A DNA stretch of 64,000 bases from Opitutus sp. (GTDB taxonomy: Bacteria > Verrucomicrobiota > Verrucomicrobiia > Opitutales > Opitutaceae), in the NCBI GenBank assembly GCA_013821985.1, contig PNJQ01000001.1, positions 1-64,000 on the forward strand, written 5' to 3'. This document shows, piece after piece, positions 17,389-26,836 of this stretch. A program made the translations under genes and the position numbers. Under the pieces are notes generated by a model, which worked only from the letters and a program-made list of their open reading frames with translations, was not told the DNA's origin and ran no database searches. Positions within the stretch are counted from its first letter, which is position 1, and each line of letters begins with the position of its first letter.

Positions 17389-17417
17389 ACCACGAAAGAC
17401 ACGAAACACACGAAAGG
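17389..17417. repeat. short ACACGAAA repeat cluster
   Basis: Three near-tandem units of the form CACGAAAGACACGAAACACACG lie in the gap upstream of ispF. The same motif appears at 1128-1205 and 26573-26599, always between genes. No protein or promoter signal was seen in the gap. Confidence 0.5.
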
Positions 17418-17432
17418 AAAGCCCAGTTGGTG

Positions 17433-18266
17433 TTAGTTCCGCGACGCACGGCGCCGCTTAATTTCGTCGGCGACTTCCGCCAGGCGCTCCGCCTCGGATC
17501 CCAATGATTCTACGTTATTCGGTTTAGAAAATGAGATCTGCGGTAGGCGCTGTTCCGTGAGCATCGTTTCGAGGTCGGTGCTCGTCTTTGGGGATCCGAC
17601 GATTTTGTAGCTCGTGGCCAATACGTCAGCGATTCGAAGCAAGTCTTTCGTTGGGACGAGAAATACTTGGGAAACTCCAGCATGCTTATCGTAGAGGTCG
17701 ATCATGCCGGAGCCTTGACGGCTATAGATGAACATTCCCAACAAATCGCTCTCGAAAAACCGCACTTCGGAGTCGGCTGGAAATGTCAGCGCTTTAAAAG
17801 TAAGCAGCGTGGCTTCACGAACCACTTTGGTGCGACCCCAGCGCAGTCCGTCGATCAATGTGAATGGCATTGTCGCTAAGGCACGTTTCTTTAGGTCGAA
17901 CATAGTGTCGGCCTGAATGCCGAAAGCCCGTGTCTGTTTGATCAAGAGGCCCACGTCTGCGTCGCTTTCAGGAACCGGTGGACAAAAAGTTACCTGCGGC
18001 TGTTTGTCCGCGGCTACAAGGCAGATAAACATCGAATCCTCCACGCGCTGCAGTTCGCCGGAGATATCGGAGGGGAGGCTGCACACAGCGTAGCCAAGAT
18101 CCATCACACGCTCCTCGCTAGATCTGGTGCTCGGATACCATGCAGTCGCATGTAGATTGGCGCCCGAAAGGTTCGCGACGCCGGCAAGCAAGCTGTTCAG
18201 GTGATAAGCGTAGGCTGCGATGATTGCCGCCACGAGAAGCGTCGCAATGACGACAATCTTTTTCAC
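17433..18266 (-). CDS. membrane-anchored protein of unknown function, atypical base composition
   Basis: A 277-residue protein. The N-terminal MKKIVVIATLLVAAIIAAYAY is a signal anchor, and the rest is predicted to lie outside the membrane and ends in a basic helix EIKRRRASRN. No family is recognised. The gene is visibly richer in A and T and uses codons such as ATA, TTA and AGA that are rare in neighbours, suggesting recent acquisition. It sits one base beyond the ispD stop and about 70 bases before ispF, splitting a pair that is often adjacent or fused. Confidence 0.75.
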   Translation of the reverse strand: MKKIVVIATLLVAAIIAAYAYHLNSLLAGVANLSGANLHATAWYPSTRSSEERVMDLGYAVCSLPSDISGELQRVEDSMFICLVAADKQPQVTFCPPVPESDADVGLLIKQTRAFGIQADTMFDLKKRALATMPFTLIDGLRWGRTKVVREATLLTFKALTFPADSEVRFFESDLLGMFIYSRQGSGMIDLYDKHAGVSQVFLVPTKDLLRIADVLATSYKIVGSPKTSTDLETMLTEQRLPQISFSKPNNVESLGSEAERLAEVADEIKRRRASRN

Positions 18267-18267
18267 T

Positions 18268-18951
18268 TCATTCGTCTGTCGACTGCGACATTAGGAACTC
18301 CGCGTAGGCGAGATCGGCGGGCGTGGTGAGCTTCGGGTTCGGGTGCGGGTTTTCGAGGAGCGCGACCGGGTGCTTGAGCAATTCGACCGCGGCGGCGTCG
18401 TCGGTAAGGCGCTTGCCGGCTTTCATCGCCTTGGCGTAGCCGCGGCAGATGAGTTCGCGCGCGAACACTTGCGGCGTCTCCATCGCCCAGAGCGCGTCGC
18501 GGTTGAGGTTCCGCAACATGCCTTCGCCGCGGTGCTCCTTGATCGTGTCGGTGACACGATGGGCGAGCACGACGGCGTTTTCGCGGCGGACGATTTTGTG
18601 CAGGCCGACGAGTTGTTCGGCGTGCACGAGCGGACGGGCGCAGTCGTGGATGAAAACGTATTTCACGTCGTCCGGCAGCTCGGCGAGCGCGGCGGCAACA
18701 GAATCCTGCCGCTCGGCGCCGCCGGGCACAAAAAGCGTGGGCGTGGGCGCGTAGGCGGAGAGTTCGACCATCTGGCGCTGGTCGCGGTAGGTGACGATGA
18801 AGAAGTCAACCACGCCGCTGCGGAAGAAAGTCGCGGCGGAGTGCGCGAAGACGGGTTTGCCGGCGAGCGGAGCGAGGATCTTATCGTTGACGGCTCCGGC
18901 CATGCGGCGACTGCTGCCGGCGGCAAGGAGGATGGCGGCGGTGCGGCTCAT
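18268..18951 (-). CDS. ispD: 2-C-methyl-D-erythritol 4-phosphate cytidylyltransferase
   Basis: A 227-residue MEP-pathway enzyme joining MEP with CTP to give CDP-ME. The nucleotide-binding LLAAGSSRRM is at 8-17, a Lys follows in NDKILAPLAGKPV, and the central VFIHDCARPLV and the later ALWAMETPQVF and LTDDAAAVE segments fit. Length is normal. It heads a minus-strand run with the orphan gene, ispF and the peptide-uptake genes. Confidence 0.95.
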   Translation of the reverse strand: MSRTAAILLAAGSSRRMAGAVNDKILAPLAGKPVFAHSAATFFRSGVVDFFIVTYRDQRQMVELSAYAPTPTLFVPGGAERQDSVAAALAELPDDVKYVFIHDCARPLVHAEQLVGLHKIVRRENAVVLAHRVTDTIKEHRGEGMLRNLNRDALWAMETPQVFARELICRGYAKAMKAGKRLTDDAAAVELLKHPVALLENPHPNPKLTTPADLAYAEFLMSQSTDE

Positions 18952-19126
18952 GAGGAAAGGCTAAAGGACTGAAAGGCTGAAGGCCTGAACTTGATGCGCG
19001 GCGATGTGCGGTGGGGCATGGGGAGTGCGCTCTTGGACACGGGTGGCGGCGAAAAGTATTGCGGCAAGATGGCGAGTGAGAGTTAGGCGAAAGCTTCGGG
19101 CCTTCAGCCTTCAGTTTTTCAGTTCT
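18952..19126. repeat. inverted GGCTGAAGG-type repeats between pyrF and ispD
   Basis: The gap holds an A/G-rich left arm (about 18953-18988: repeats of AAGGCTGAAGG/GACTGAAAGGC) and an inverted right arm (about 19098-19140, running into the pyrF stop). The two would pair imperfectly around a loop of about 110 bases. No gene is visible between them. Confidence 0.55.
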
Positions 19127-19831
19127 TCAGCCTTTCGCCGATTCGAGTTCGGCGAGAATCGCACGCGCGGCGGCGGCGGGGTCGGCGGCTTTCAAAATCG
19201 GGCGGCCCACGACGATGTAGCTCGAGCCGGCGCGCGCGGCGTCGGCGGGCGTCATGACGCGTTTCTGGTCGTCGGAGCCTTGTTCGCTCGCGGGGCGGAT
19301 GCCCGGCGTGACGAGCTGCAGGTCGGCCGGCAGCGCGCGGCGGAGCAGCGCGACCTCAAGCGGCGAGCAAACGAGTCCGCGCATGCCGGACGCGGCGGCG
19401 AGGCGGCCGAGGCGTTCGACTTGTTGTTCGGCGGCGCCGGCGACGCCGATTTCGTTGAGCCCGGCGGTGTCCATCGACGTGAGGACGGTGACGCCGAGGA
19501 GGAGCAGGTTGGGATTGGTTTTCTGCTGCGCGGCCACGGCGGCGCGCATCATCTCGCTGCCGCCGGCGGTGTGCAGCGTGAGCATCTTGATCGGGAGAGG
19601 GCCGAGCGACTCGACGGCCTTGCCGACGGTGTTGGGGATGTCGTGCAGCTTCAGGTCGAGGAAGACATCGAAGCCCATGCCGGCGACCTCGCGCACGTAG
19701 TTCGGCCCGTAGGCGGTGAACATCTGGAGGCCGACCTTGACCCAGCGGAGCTGGCCGCGCAGTTGGCGGAGGATCGGGGCGGCTTCTTCGCGCGAGGGGA
19801 CGTCGAGGGCAAGGATCAGGTCGCAGGGCAT
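19127..19831 (-). CDS. pyrF: orotidine 5'-phosphate decarboxylase
   Basis: A 234-residue enzyme making UMP from OMP, the last pyrimidine step. It has the catalytic D-x-K-x-x-D in FLDLKLHDIPNTV (Asp59, Lys61, Asp64) and the phosphate-binding VTPGIRP and YIVVGRPI segments. The start is the ATG at 19831, giving MPCDLILALDVPSREEA; longer forms in the same frame lack conservation and overlap the divergent ispE promoter region. The 141-base gap to ispE must carry both promoters. Confidence 0.95.
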   Translation of the reverse strand: MPCDLILALDVPSREEAAPILRQLRGQLRWVKVGLQMFTAYGPNYVREVAGMGFDVFLDLKLHDIPNTVGKAVESLGPLPIKMLTLHTAGGSEMMRAAVAAQQKTNPNLLLLGVTVLTSMDTAGLNEIGVAGAAEQQVERLGRLAAASGMRGLVCSPLEVALLRRALPADLQLVTPGIRPASEQGSDDQKRVMTPADAARAGSSYIVVGRPILKAADPAAAARAILAELESAKG

Positions 19832-19972
19832 GCGGGGGCGGAACGGGAGAATCACTAATGAACACGAATGCGTCCGATTCAAAGCGAGAATTCGCGGCAC
19901 GGCATCAGGAAACGGCCGGATAATTTGGACTAGGACGCGCGGGCCGAAACGTGCATTAGTGTTCGGCGATTC

Positions 19973-20884
19973 ATGCGCGTCACGGTTTTCAGCCCCGCCA
20001 AGATCAATCTGTTCCTCGCGATCACGGGACGCCGCGCGGACGGATTTCACGACCTCGTCTCCGTTGCGGCGCCGTTGGAGTTCGGCGACGAACTGGTCGC
20101 GGAAGGAGCGGCATTGGGAGGCGCGGATGCCGCAGCGAAGGAAGAAGCCAGCCGATTTACGCTCGCATGCGAGCTGCCCGAGGTGCCGCGGGACGAAACG
20201 AATCTGATCCTGCGGGCCGCGAAACTATTCGCGCGGGCGACGGGCTGGGGTGGCGGGGCGAAATTTCAGCTCACGAAACGCATCCCGCTGGGCGCCGGGC
20301 TGGGTGGAGGCAGCAGCAATGCCGTGGCCGCGTTGCGCGCGCTGAACCAGCTCGCGGGTGGACGCGCGAGCGAGACCGATCTCGCGGCGATGGCAGCGCA
20401 GCTCGGGTCGGACTGCGCGTTGTTTCTGCAAAATGCGCCGGTCGTGATGCGCGGGCGGGGCGAGCGCGTGGAGACGCTGCCGGAGGCGGGCCGTGCGCGG
20501 CTGAGCGGGCGGCGCGTGATCGTGTTCAAGCCCGCGTTTGGCATCGCCACGCCGTGGGCCTACGCGCGGATGGTGGCGCGCGGCGGAGATTATCTGCCGG
20601 TGGCCGAGGCCGAGGGTCGGCTGGCGTCGTGGCTCGCGGGCGACGCGGCGGTGGAGAAAATTCTGTTCAACAACATGGAGCCGGCGGCATTCGAGAAATA
20701 CCTCGCGCTGCCGGTGCTGCTCGCCCGGCTCACGCACGCCTTCGGACTCGCGCCGCGCATGAGCGGCAGCGGCAGCGCGTGCTTCGCCTTGCTCGATGAG
20801 GCGGCACCGACCGATGAAGTGACGCGGGTGATTCGCGAGTCTTGGGGTCCGGCGGCTGACGTGATCGTGACACGGTTGACCTAG
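19973..20884 (+). CDS. ispE: 4-diphosphocytidyl-2-C-methyl-D-erythritol kinase
   Basis: A 303-residue GHMP kinase phosphorylating CDP-ME. It begins with FSPAKINLFL (Lys10), has the ATP loop PLGAGLGGGSSNA in the middle and the GSDCALFL segment with the catalytic Asp; the C-terminal glycine-rich MSGSGSACFALL is also present. A slightly extended loop about residues 40-60 (GAALGGADAAAKEEA) is unusual. It is in the same neighbourhood as ispD and ispF but on the opposite strand. Confidence 0.95.
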   Translation: MRVTVFSPAKINLFLAITGRRADGFHDLVSVAAPLEFGDELVAEGAALGGADAAAKEEASRFTLACELPEVPRDETNLILRAAKLFARATGWGGGAKFQLTKRIPLGAGLGGGSSNAVAALRALNQLAGGRASETDLAAMAAQLGSDCALFLQNAPVVMRGRGERVETLPEAGRARLSGRRVIVFKPAFGIATPWAYARMVARGGDYLPVAEAEGRLASWLAGDAAVEKILFNNMEPAAFEKYLALPVLLARLTHAFGLAPRMSGSGSACFALLDEAAPTDEVTRVIRESWGPAADVIVTRLT

Positions 20885-20933
20885 TTCCGCATTGACCGGC
20901 CGGTGCGCCGGGAAGTTAATCGTCCTCCGACCC

Positions 20934-22697
20934 ATGGACCTCCGCGGCACAACCGAGACCGTCATCCGGGGCATCGCCGCATCGCGTGGCATCGCTTACG
21001 GGCAGGTGTTTCTCTACCTGCAGAACGAGCTCGAGATCCCGCGTTACACCGTCGAGCCCGCGAAGCGCATGGCCGAAATCGCGCGCTTCGAACAGGCGCT
21101 CGTCACCACCCGCCAGCAAATCGCGAAAATTCGCCAGCAGGTTTCGAAGAATCTCAGCGAGGACGAGGCGCTCATCTTCGACGCGCACCAGATGGTGCTC
21201 GAGGACCAGGCGCTCATCAGCGAGACGATCCGCGAATTCGAGACGACGGGGCTGAACATCGAGACGTGCTTCAACACGATCGCGCAGCGCTACATTGCGG
21301 CGTTCGCCGAGATCGACGACGAGTATCTCCGCGAGCGCGCGGCCGACATCAAGGACGTCACGCGCCGCCTGCTGCACACGCTGCTCGGCCAGACGGCAAT
21401 GCAGCTCACGGAGCTCGTCGAAAAACGCATCATCGTTGCGCAGGACGTGTCGCCCTCGGAGGCGGCGGGGATTGATCGCAGCGCCGCGCTCGGCATCGTC
21501 ACCGATGCTGGCAGTCGCACGAGTCACGCGGTGATCGTCGCGCGGTCGATGAAGATTCCGTCGGTCGTCGGGACGCGCGATCTGACGCAGCGGGTGAAGG
21601 ACGGTGACTGGCTGATCGTGGACGGCTACGAGGGGGTGGTGGTCGTCAATCCGACTCAGGCGACGCTTTTCCGTTACGGAAAAATCCAGAAGGAGAAGAG
21701 TTCGTTCGAATCGCGGCTGATGACCGCCAACGAGCTGCCGTCGGAGACGATCGATGGCGTGCATGTCACGCTCCGCGCCAACATCGAGAAAGCCGACGAG
21801 GTCGCGCTCGTGAAGCAATACCGCGGGGACGGTGTGGGGCTTTACCGCACCGAATACCTTTATCTCAGCTCGACCCGCATGCCGACGGAGGAGCAGCAGT
21901 ATGCGAACTATCGCGCCATCGTCGAAGGGCTTGCGCCCGCGCCGGTGACGATCCGCACGCTCGACATCGGGGGCGACAAGCCGCTCCCCGGCAACCCGCA
22001 GCTCATCGGCCCCGAGGCGAATCCGTTTCTCGGTTTCCGCGCGATCCGCCTCTGCCTCGAGCATCCGGAGCTGTTCAAGGAGCAGCTGCGCGCCATCCTT
22101 CGCGCCAGCGCGCACGGCAAGGTCGAAGTGATGTATCCGATGATCGGCTGCGCCGAGGAACTCGCGGCGGCGAACCAGCTGCTCGAGCAAGCGAAGGCCG
22201 AGGTGCGCGCCCGCGGGCAGGCCTTCGACGAAAAAATCCGCATCGGCACGATGATCGAGATCCCGAGTGCGGCGATCGCCGCCGATATTCTCGCGCCGCA
22301 CTGCCAGTTCTTCAGCATCGGGACGAACGATCTCATCCAATACCTGCTCGCGATCGACCGGGGCAACAATCGCATCGCGCATCTCTATGACCCCGCTCAC
22401 CCGGCGGTGCTGCGCGTGTTGAAGCAGGTGATTGACGCCGCGCACCACGCGCGGATCAAGGTGAGCGTCTGCGGCGAAATGGCCGGCGATCCGATTTTCG
22501 CCCCCCTGCTCATCGGCCTGGGCGTGGACGAACTCAGCATGACTCCCCCGCTGATCCCGGCGGTGAAGTTCGTCATCCGCGCGATGAAGTTCAGCGATGC
22601 CGAAAAACTCGCCTCCGACGCCCTCGCCCAGACCGATTCGAAGAAAACGGCGGCGCTGGTCGAAGCGTTCTATCAGCGGCATGTGGCGGTGGAGTGA
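20934..22697 (+). CDS. ptsI: phosphotransferase system enzyme I
   Basis: A 587-residue enzyme that takes phosphate from phosphoenolpyruvate and passes it to HPr. The phosphorylated His is His198 in DAGSRTSHAVIVARS. The PEP-binding half has LYRTEYLYL, TLDIGGDK, NPFLGFRAIR, GTNDLIQYLLAIDRGN and the catalytic Cys in SVCGEMAGDP. The start is set at the ATG at 20934 because the conserved TVIRGIAASRGIAYG follows at once. No HPr or sugar-specific EII gene is in the window, so the system may be regulatory or have distant partners. A phosphofructokinase follows. Confidence 0.95.
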   Translation: MDLRGTTETVIRGIAASRGIAYGQVFLYLQNELEIPRYTVEPAKRMAEIARFEQALVTTRQQIAKIRQQVSKNLSEDEALIFDAHQMVLEDQALISETIREFETTGLNIETCFNTIAQRYIAAFAEIDDEYLRERAADIKDVTRRLLHTLLGQTAMQLTELVEKRIIVAQDVSPSEAAGIDRSAALGIVTDAGSRTSHAVIVARSMKIPSVVGTRDLTQRVKDGDWLIVDGYEGVVVVNPTQATLFRYGKIQKEKSSFESRLMTANELPSETIDGVHVTLRANIEKADEVALVKQYRGDGVGLYRTEYLYLSSTRMPTEEQQYANYRAIVEGLAPAPVTIRTLDIGGDKPLPGNPQLIGPEANPFLGFRAIRLCLEHPELFKEQLRAILRASAHGKVEVMYPMIGCAEELAAANQLLEQAKAEVRARGQAFDEKIRIGTMIEIPSAAIAADILAPHCQFFSIGTNDLIQYLLAIDRGNNRIAHLYDPAHPAVLRVLKQVIDAAHHARIKVSVCGEMAGDPIFAPLLIGLGVDELSMTPPLIPAVKFVIRAMKFSDAEKLASDALAQTDSKKTAALVEAFYQRHVAVE

Positions 22698-22930
22698 GCG
22701 GGCGCGGGCGTTGTGAGCTGCGCCGCGGGGAGGTGGGGCGCGACCCGCAGGCGCGTTTCGTTCTGCGTGATGTTAGCGGGCTTGCTGCGGAAGTTTTCCC
22801 GCGCTGCTGACCGCCGGCGGCGATTCAGGCTGATTGAAGAAGGCGCTGCGAACTGCTAGCTACGTCGTGCGCCCGTCCTCTGGGGCGGTGCGCGGCGCGC
22901 CGCAGCGACGCGCGCAGGAGATTTTTTCAC

Positions 22931-24130
22931 ATGAGCAACATTCCCTCGAAAGGTGTCATCGGCATTCTCACGGGCGGCGGCGACGTCCCCGGACTCAACC
23001 CGGCGATCCGCGCCGTCACGATCCGCGCGTTGCGCGAAGGTTACAAGGTCGTCGGCATCCGCAAGGGTTGGAACGGACTCGTCTCGATGGTGCGCGAGAA
23101 GGATCACGACAACAGCGAGTATTTCGTCCACCTCACCGAGGAGATCGTCAATCGCGCGGGCCGCACCGGCGGCACGTTTCTCCACAGTTCGCGCACGCGC
23201 CCGAGCCACGTGCCGAAGGCCAGCGTCCCCGAGCACCTGCGCAGCACTTACAACAAGGACATCAACGACCTCACCCCCGAGGTGCTCAAGAATCTCGAGT
23301 GGCTCGGCATCGATTACATGATTCCGATCGGCGGCGACGACACGCTGAGCTACGGGGTGCATCTTTTTCAGAAGGGCGTGAAGGTGATCGCGATTCCGAA
23401 GACGATGGACAATGACGTCCCCGGCACGGACTACTGCATCGGTTTCAGCACGTGCGTGTCGCGCACGATCAGCCTGATCAACACGCTCCGCACCTCCGCC
23501 GGTTCACACGAGCGCTTCCTCGTCGTCGAAGTCTTTGGGCGCTACGCCGGGTTCACCGCGATGCTGCCCACGATGGCCGGCGCGGCGAACCGCTGCGTGA
23601 TTCCCGAGTGGAAATTCAACATCGAGCGCCTGACGGAGCTGCTCGTCGCCGATCGGATGAAGAATCCGAGCAAGTATTCCATCGTGCTCGTGTCCGAGGG
23701 CGCGCAGTTCGAGGGCGAGGAAATGGTGTATGAAAGCGCCGAGAAGGACATGTTCGGGCACGCCAAGCTCGGCGGCATCGGTGACATGGTGGCGTCGCGG
23801 CTGAAGGACCTTTCGCCGCAATTCAACCAGGGCAAGCGGATCGACTGCATCAACCAGCGGCTCGGCTATCTCGTGCGTGGCGGCGATCCGGACGCGATCG
23901 ATTCCGTCGTGCCGATGGCCTACGGCAATCTCGCGCTCGACCTCATCATGCAGGGCATTCACGGCCGGCTCGTCGCGTTGAAGAACGGCCGCTACGACAA
24001 TCTGCCGATCGAGATCATCGCCTCGACCAAGAAGCTCGTGAACGTGAACAAGGACTACAACATCGACCGTCTGCGTCCGCAGTATCGCAGCTTTGAGATG
24101 CGCCCGCTGTTCATCATGACGAGCGAGTGA
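22931..24130 (+). CDS. pfp: 6-phosphofructokinase, pyrophosphate-dependent type
   Basis: A 399-residue PFK. The start has a good Shine-Dalgarno AGGAG at 22916-22920. The phosphoryl-donor site reads PIGGDDTLS, with Asp137 where ATP-dependent enzymes have Gly, and PKTMDND with Lys157 where ATP enzymes have Gly; both are marks of pyrophosphate use. The catalytic Asp is Asp160. Fructose 6-phosphate segments include GRYAGFTA and GYLVRGGDPDAIDS. The enzyme would run glycolysis, or its reverse, using PPi. It lies 233 bases beyond ptsI. Confidence 0.88.
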   Translation: MSNIPSKGVIGILTGGGDVPGLNPAIRAVTIRALREGYKVVGIRKGWNGLVSMVREKDHDNSEYFVHLTEEIVNRAGRTGGTFLHSSRTRPSHVPKASVPEHLRSTYNKDINDLTPEVLKNLEWLGIDYMIPIGGDDTLSYGVHLFQKGVKVIAIPKTMDNDVPGTDYCIGFSTCVSRTISLINTLRTSAGSHERFLVVEVFGRYAGFTAMLPTMAGAANRCVIPEWKFNIERLTELLVADRMKNPSKYSIVLVSEGAQFEGEEMVYESAEKDMFGHAKLGGIGDMVASRLKDLSPQFNQGKRIDCINQRLGYLVRGGDPDAIDSVVPMAYGNLALDLIMQGIHGRLVALKNGRYDNLPIEIIASTKKLVNVNKDYNIDRLRPQYRSFEMRPLFIMTSE

Positions 24131-24211
24131 GGCGAGGAACGGTGCGCGGGAAAAGGGGCGCTCGGGGCCGCCGTGATGGGCGGCGCCAACCCTGAGGCGA
24201 GCGAGGGAGGC

Positions 24212-24811
24212 TCACGGCATCCGCCGCGGTCGCGTCACGATCGTGATTTCGAGTTCGATCAGATCGCCGACGAATAGCGGGTCGATGCTATGTTTCCACA
24301 CCATGCCAAAATCACGGCGATCGATCGTCGCGCGGGCGATGAAACCGAGCGTCTCGAGCTTTCCTTTTTCGTCTGCCTTTTCCGAGCGGCCGGTGACGGC
24401 AAACGGGACGTCGATCTCTTTGGTGACGTCGCGGATCGTCAGTTTGCCGTGAGCGATATAGCCACCCGGGGCTGCCTCGATTTTCGTGCTTTCGAAGACC
24501 GCTTCGGGGAATGTCGCGACCATGAAGAAATCATCTCCGCGGAGGTGTTCGTCACGATCGGTGATGCCGGTATCGATCGACGCCGGCTTGATCACCGCGC
24601 GGATTTCGGAGTCGGCCAAATCGGCGGCATTGAATTTCAGCTCCACCGTGAAATCGGTGAACTTGCCATGCACTTTCGAAAGTCCGCCCAAGATGGGCGC
24701 GGCGAACCCGAGGTTCGAGTGATTGCGATCCACCCTGTATTCGGCGGCAGAGGACGAGAACGCCCCGACGAGGGTGAGCGAAGCGAGGAGCCAGCGGCGC
24801 AAGGGAAGCAT
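24212..24811 (-). CDS. YceI-family periplasmic lipid-binding protein
   Basis: A 199-residue protein with a signal peptide (residues 1-23, ending SSSAA). The mature part shows the YceI lipocalin-like pattern: YRVDRNHSNLGFAAPILGG, SEIRAVIKPASIDTG, RDEHLRGDDFFMVATFPEAVF and a C-terminal FGMVWKHSIDP. YceI proteins bind isoprenoid chains in a beta barrel. The start is the ATG at 24811, because the upstream extension is rich in Arg and Ser and not conserved in type. Confidence 0.88.
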   Translation of the reverse strand: MLPLRRWLLASLTLVGAFSSSAAEYRVDRNHSNLGFAAPILGGLSKVHGKFTDFTVELKFNAADLADSEIRAVIKPASIDTGITDRDEHLRGDDFFMVATFPEAVFESTKIEAAPGGYIAHGKLTIRDVTKEIDVPFAVTGRSEKADEKGKLETLGFIARATIDRRDFGMVWKHSIDPLFVGDLIELEITIVTRPRRMP

Positions 24812-25011
24812 GGGTGTGGTTAGCCGAATGCTGCGTCGCGGGGCCGCGAATTGCGATATCTTGCTAGCGAACCGGGACGAAGCGCGTGAGCGCACGGCGG
24901 CGACACGCCTTGCGAGCAGCGCCTCAAGGAGAAGTTCGTTTTCCTCTCGAGCGACGGCGCGATGCGAATCGCGCGGCTTGTGACTGGCCGGATTGATTGT
25001 AGGCTCGTCGC

Positions 25012-25767
25012 GTGTGGCTCCTGCTCAATCTCGGCGGTAAGGTCGCGGCGCTCCTGCTCGCCGATTCCGCTTGGGCCGTCGCGGTGGCCTGCTGGTTCGT
25101 GCCCGATGCGATTCTCGCCTATCACGTCTTCATGCCGCACGCGCAGGGCACCTTGCGCGCGCCGCGGCGCTTCATCACGGCCGGCCGCGAAGTGTGGCTG
25201 ACGATTGATGATGGCCCGGACGCCGAGGATACGCCCCGGATCCTGCAATTGCTCGCGGAGCATCAGGCGCGGGCGACCTTTTTCCTCATCGGGCAAAAAG
25301 CGGCCGCGCATCCGGCGCTCGTTCACGCCATCGTGGCGGGCGGGCACGAGATCGCTCACCACACGCACACGCATCCGATCGGGACTTTCTGGTGCGCGAC
25401 GCCGGGAAGAGTGCGCCGCGAGCTCGACGCGGCCACGGACATTTTTTGCCGCCTCGGGATTTCGGCCACGCGGTTCCGGACTCCGGGCAATCAAAAGAGT
25501 CCGTGGCTGCAGAGCGTATTGAAATCCCGTAGGCTTGCGCCGATCGATTGGACCGCGCGCGGCTTGGAGGGCTGGAGCACGTCACCCGGCGCGGTCGCGG
25601 ATCGGGTGCTGCGTCATCTGGCGCCGGGTAATATCCTGCTGTTGCACGAAGGACCGGGCGTGCCCGTGGGCATCCGGGTCGAGGGTGTGCGCGAAGTGCT
25701 TGGGCGGCTGACGCGCGCTGGCTACAAGTGTGTCGTGCCGACGGCAGCGCAGCTCGCGTCGAGTTGA
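25012..25767 (+). CDS. polysaccharide deacetylase (CE4 family)
   Basis: A 251-residue protein starting with GTG. One or two hydrophobic N-terminal segments (residues 1-42) suggest membrane anchoring. The NodB domain has TIDDGPD (Asp66, Asp67), the metal site in GHEIAHHTHTHP (His117, His121), and RTPGNQKSPW in place of the usual R-x-P-Y-G. These enzymes remove N- or O-acetyl groups from chitin, peptidoglycan or surface polymers. Its 3' end overlaps the convergent PAP2 gene by 46 bp. Confidence 0.87.
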   Translation: MWLLLNLGGKVAALLLADSAWAVAVACWFVPDAILAYHVFMPHAQGTLRAPRRFITAGREVWLTIDDGPDAEDTPRILQLLAEHQARATFFLIGQKAAAHPALVHAIVAGGHEIAHHTHTHPIGTFWCATPGRVRRELDAATDIFCRLGISATRFRTPGNQKSPWLQSVLKSRRLAPIDWTARGLEGWSTSPGAVADRVLRHLAPGNILLLHEGPGVPVGIRVEGVREVLGRLTRAGYKCVVPTAAQLASS

Positions 25768-26477
25768 TTTGCGCGGGTGCGCAGGCAACGGACATGCGCC
25801 GCGGCCACGACGCCGCCCAGCGCCGCGCCACTCAAGACGTCGAGCAAGACGTGTTGCCGCGTGGCAAGCGTCGAATAGACGATCGCGCCGCACCAAAGTT
25901 GATTGAGGAGGAGCGCGGTCCGGCCGGCGTCCATTTGCCGCAGAACGCGGTGAAGCCAGACGGCCGCCAACTGGGCGAAGGCCACGTGCAGGGACGGACA
26001 CGCGTTGCCGGCGGCGTCGATTTCCTGCAGAAACGACCACGACGGATGCAACGACCAATCGGCGGTGCGCGCCGGCACGACGGTGGGCCAAAGCAGAAAA
26101 ACGCTGAAGCCAGCGACGCTCAGGACGACGGCTGCGAGCCCATGCGAAGCGAGTTCACGGCGCGTATTCAGCAGCGCGACAGGCAGGGAAATGTAGAACC
26201 AGAGCGAAAAGTAGAACGGCAACAGCGCCGGCTGAAAGGGGATCGCGTCATCCCCCGGCAGCAGCGGCATGACCGTGACCGGTCGGATGGGATGGCGCAG
26301 CAACCAGAAGTAAATGCAGAAAAACACCGCGATGCCGCCCGTCGTGCCGATCATCTTGATCAACCAGTGCAGACGGAGGCGGCTTCCCCATTGCTGCATC
26401 GAGCCAAGGGCCGACGGAGAAGGTGGCGTCGGGGTCGGCACGGACGGGAGTAGGTCCGGCTCCTGCATCGCCGGCAA
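25722..26477 (-). CDS. PAP2-family membrane phosphatase
   Basis: A 251-residue protein with about six membrane helices after a Pro-rich N-terminus. The phosphatase motifs are NACPSLHVAFAQLA (central) and STLATRQHVLLDVLSG near the C-terminus; a K-x6-R-P motif is not obvious. The family removes phosphate from lipid phosphates or isoprenyl diphosphates, or moves phosphoinositol groups. Genes for a deacetylase and a YceI protein are neighbours, suggesting an envelope role. Confidence 0.82.
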   Translation of the reverse strand: MPAMQEPDLLPSVPTPTPPSPSALGSMQQWGSRLRLHWLIKMIGTTGGIAVFFCIYFWLLRHPIRPVTVMPLLPGDDAIPFQPALLPFYFSLWFYISLPVALLNTRRELASHGLAAVVLSVAGFSVFLLWPTVVPARTADWSLHPSWSFLQEIDAAGNACPSLHVAFAQLAAVWLHRVLRQMDAGRTALLLNQLWCGAIVYSTLATRQHVLLDVLSGAALGGVVAAAHVRCLRTRANQLDASCAAVGTTHL

Positions 26478-26836
26478 GCGTCATGCGGGTGCAAGCACCG
26501 GTGAAATTCGCGGCATGGCGCGGGCACTTCGCGGTAGGACGGGTTGTCCCAGACCAGTTCAATCCGTTTGGTCCACGAAACACACGAATCACACGAAAGC
26601 GCGGTCATCCGCGGCCAGGGACCGTCGCGTAGAAGAACGGCGGCTCCCACAACCTGCCGAAACGTGATCATTGCCGCGACCGAGAAGCTCGTGAAGGTGA
26701 ACTGGACCAAAGCGACCGCATGCGCTCGCAAGATCGCCGATGCGAGATGGCCCGCGATTCATCGTGGCGAGGGAGTGATTTCCGGCGTCCGCCCGCGGGC
26801 GACTTTCGGCCGACGAAGGCAAAGCTCCGGCGAAAA
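26478..26836. other. 359-base gap with one short repeat, no gene seen
   Basis: No frame with a credible start or conserved protein was found. The only recognisable item is a run of ACACGAAA-type units at 26573-26599 (CCACGAAACACACGAATC and on), the same family as at 1128 and 17389. The region upstream of the PAP2 start may hold its promoter. Confidence 0.5.

Noticed and set aside
20916-22682. 588-codon open frame opposite ptsI
   Set aside because: Antisense shadow of a gene with all enzyme I motifs; no conserved domain.
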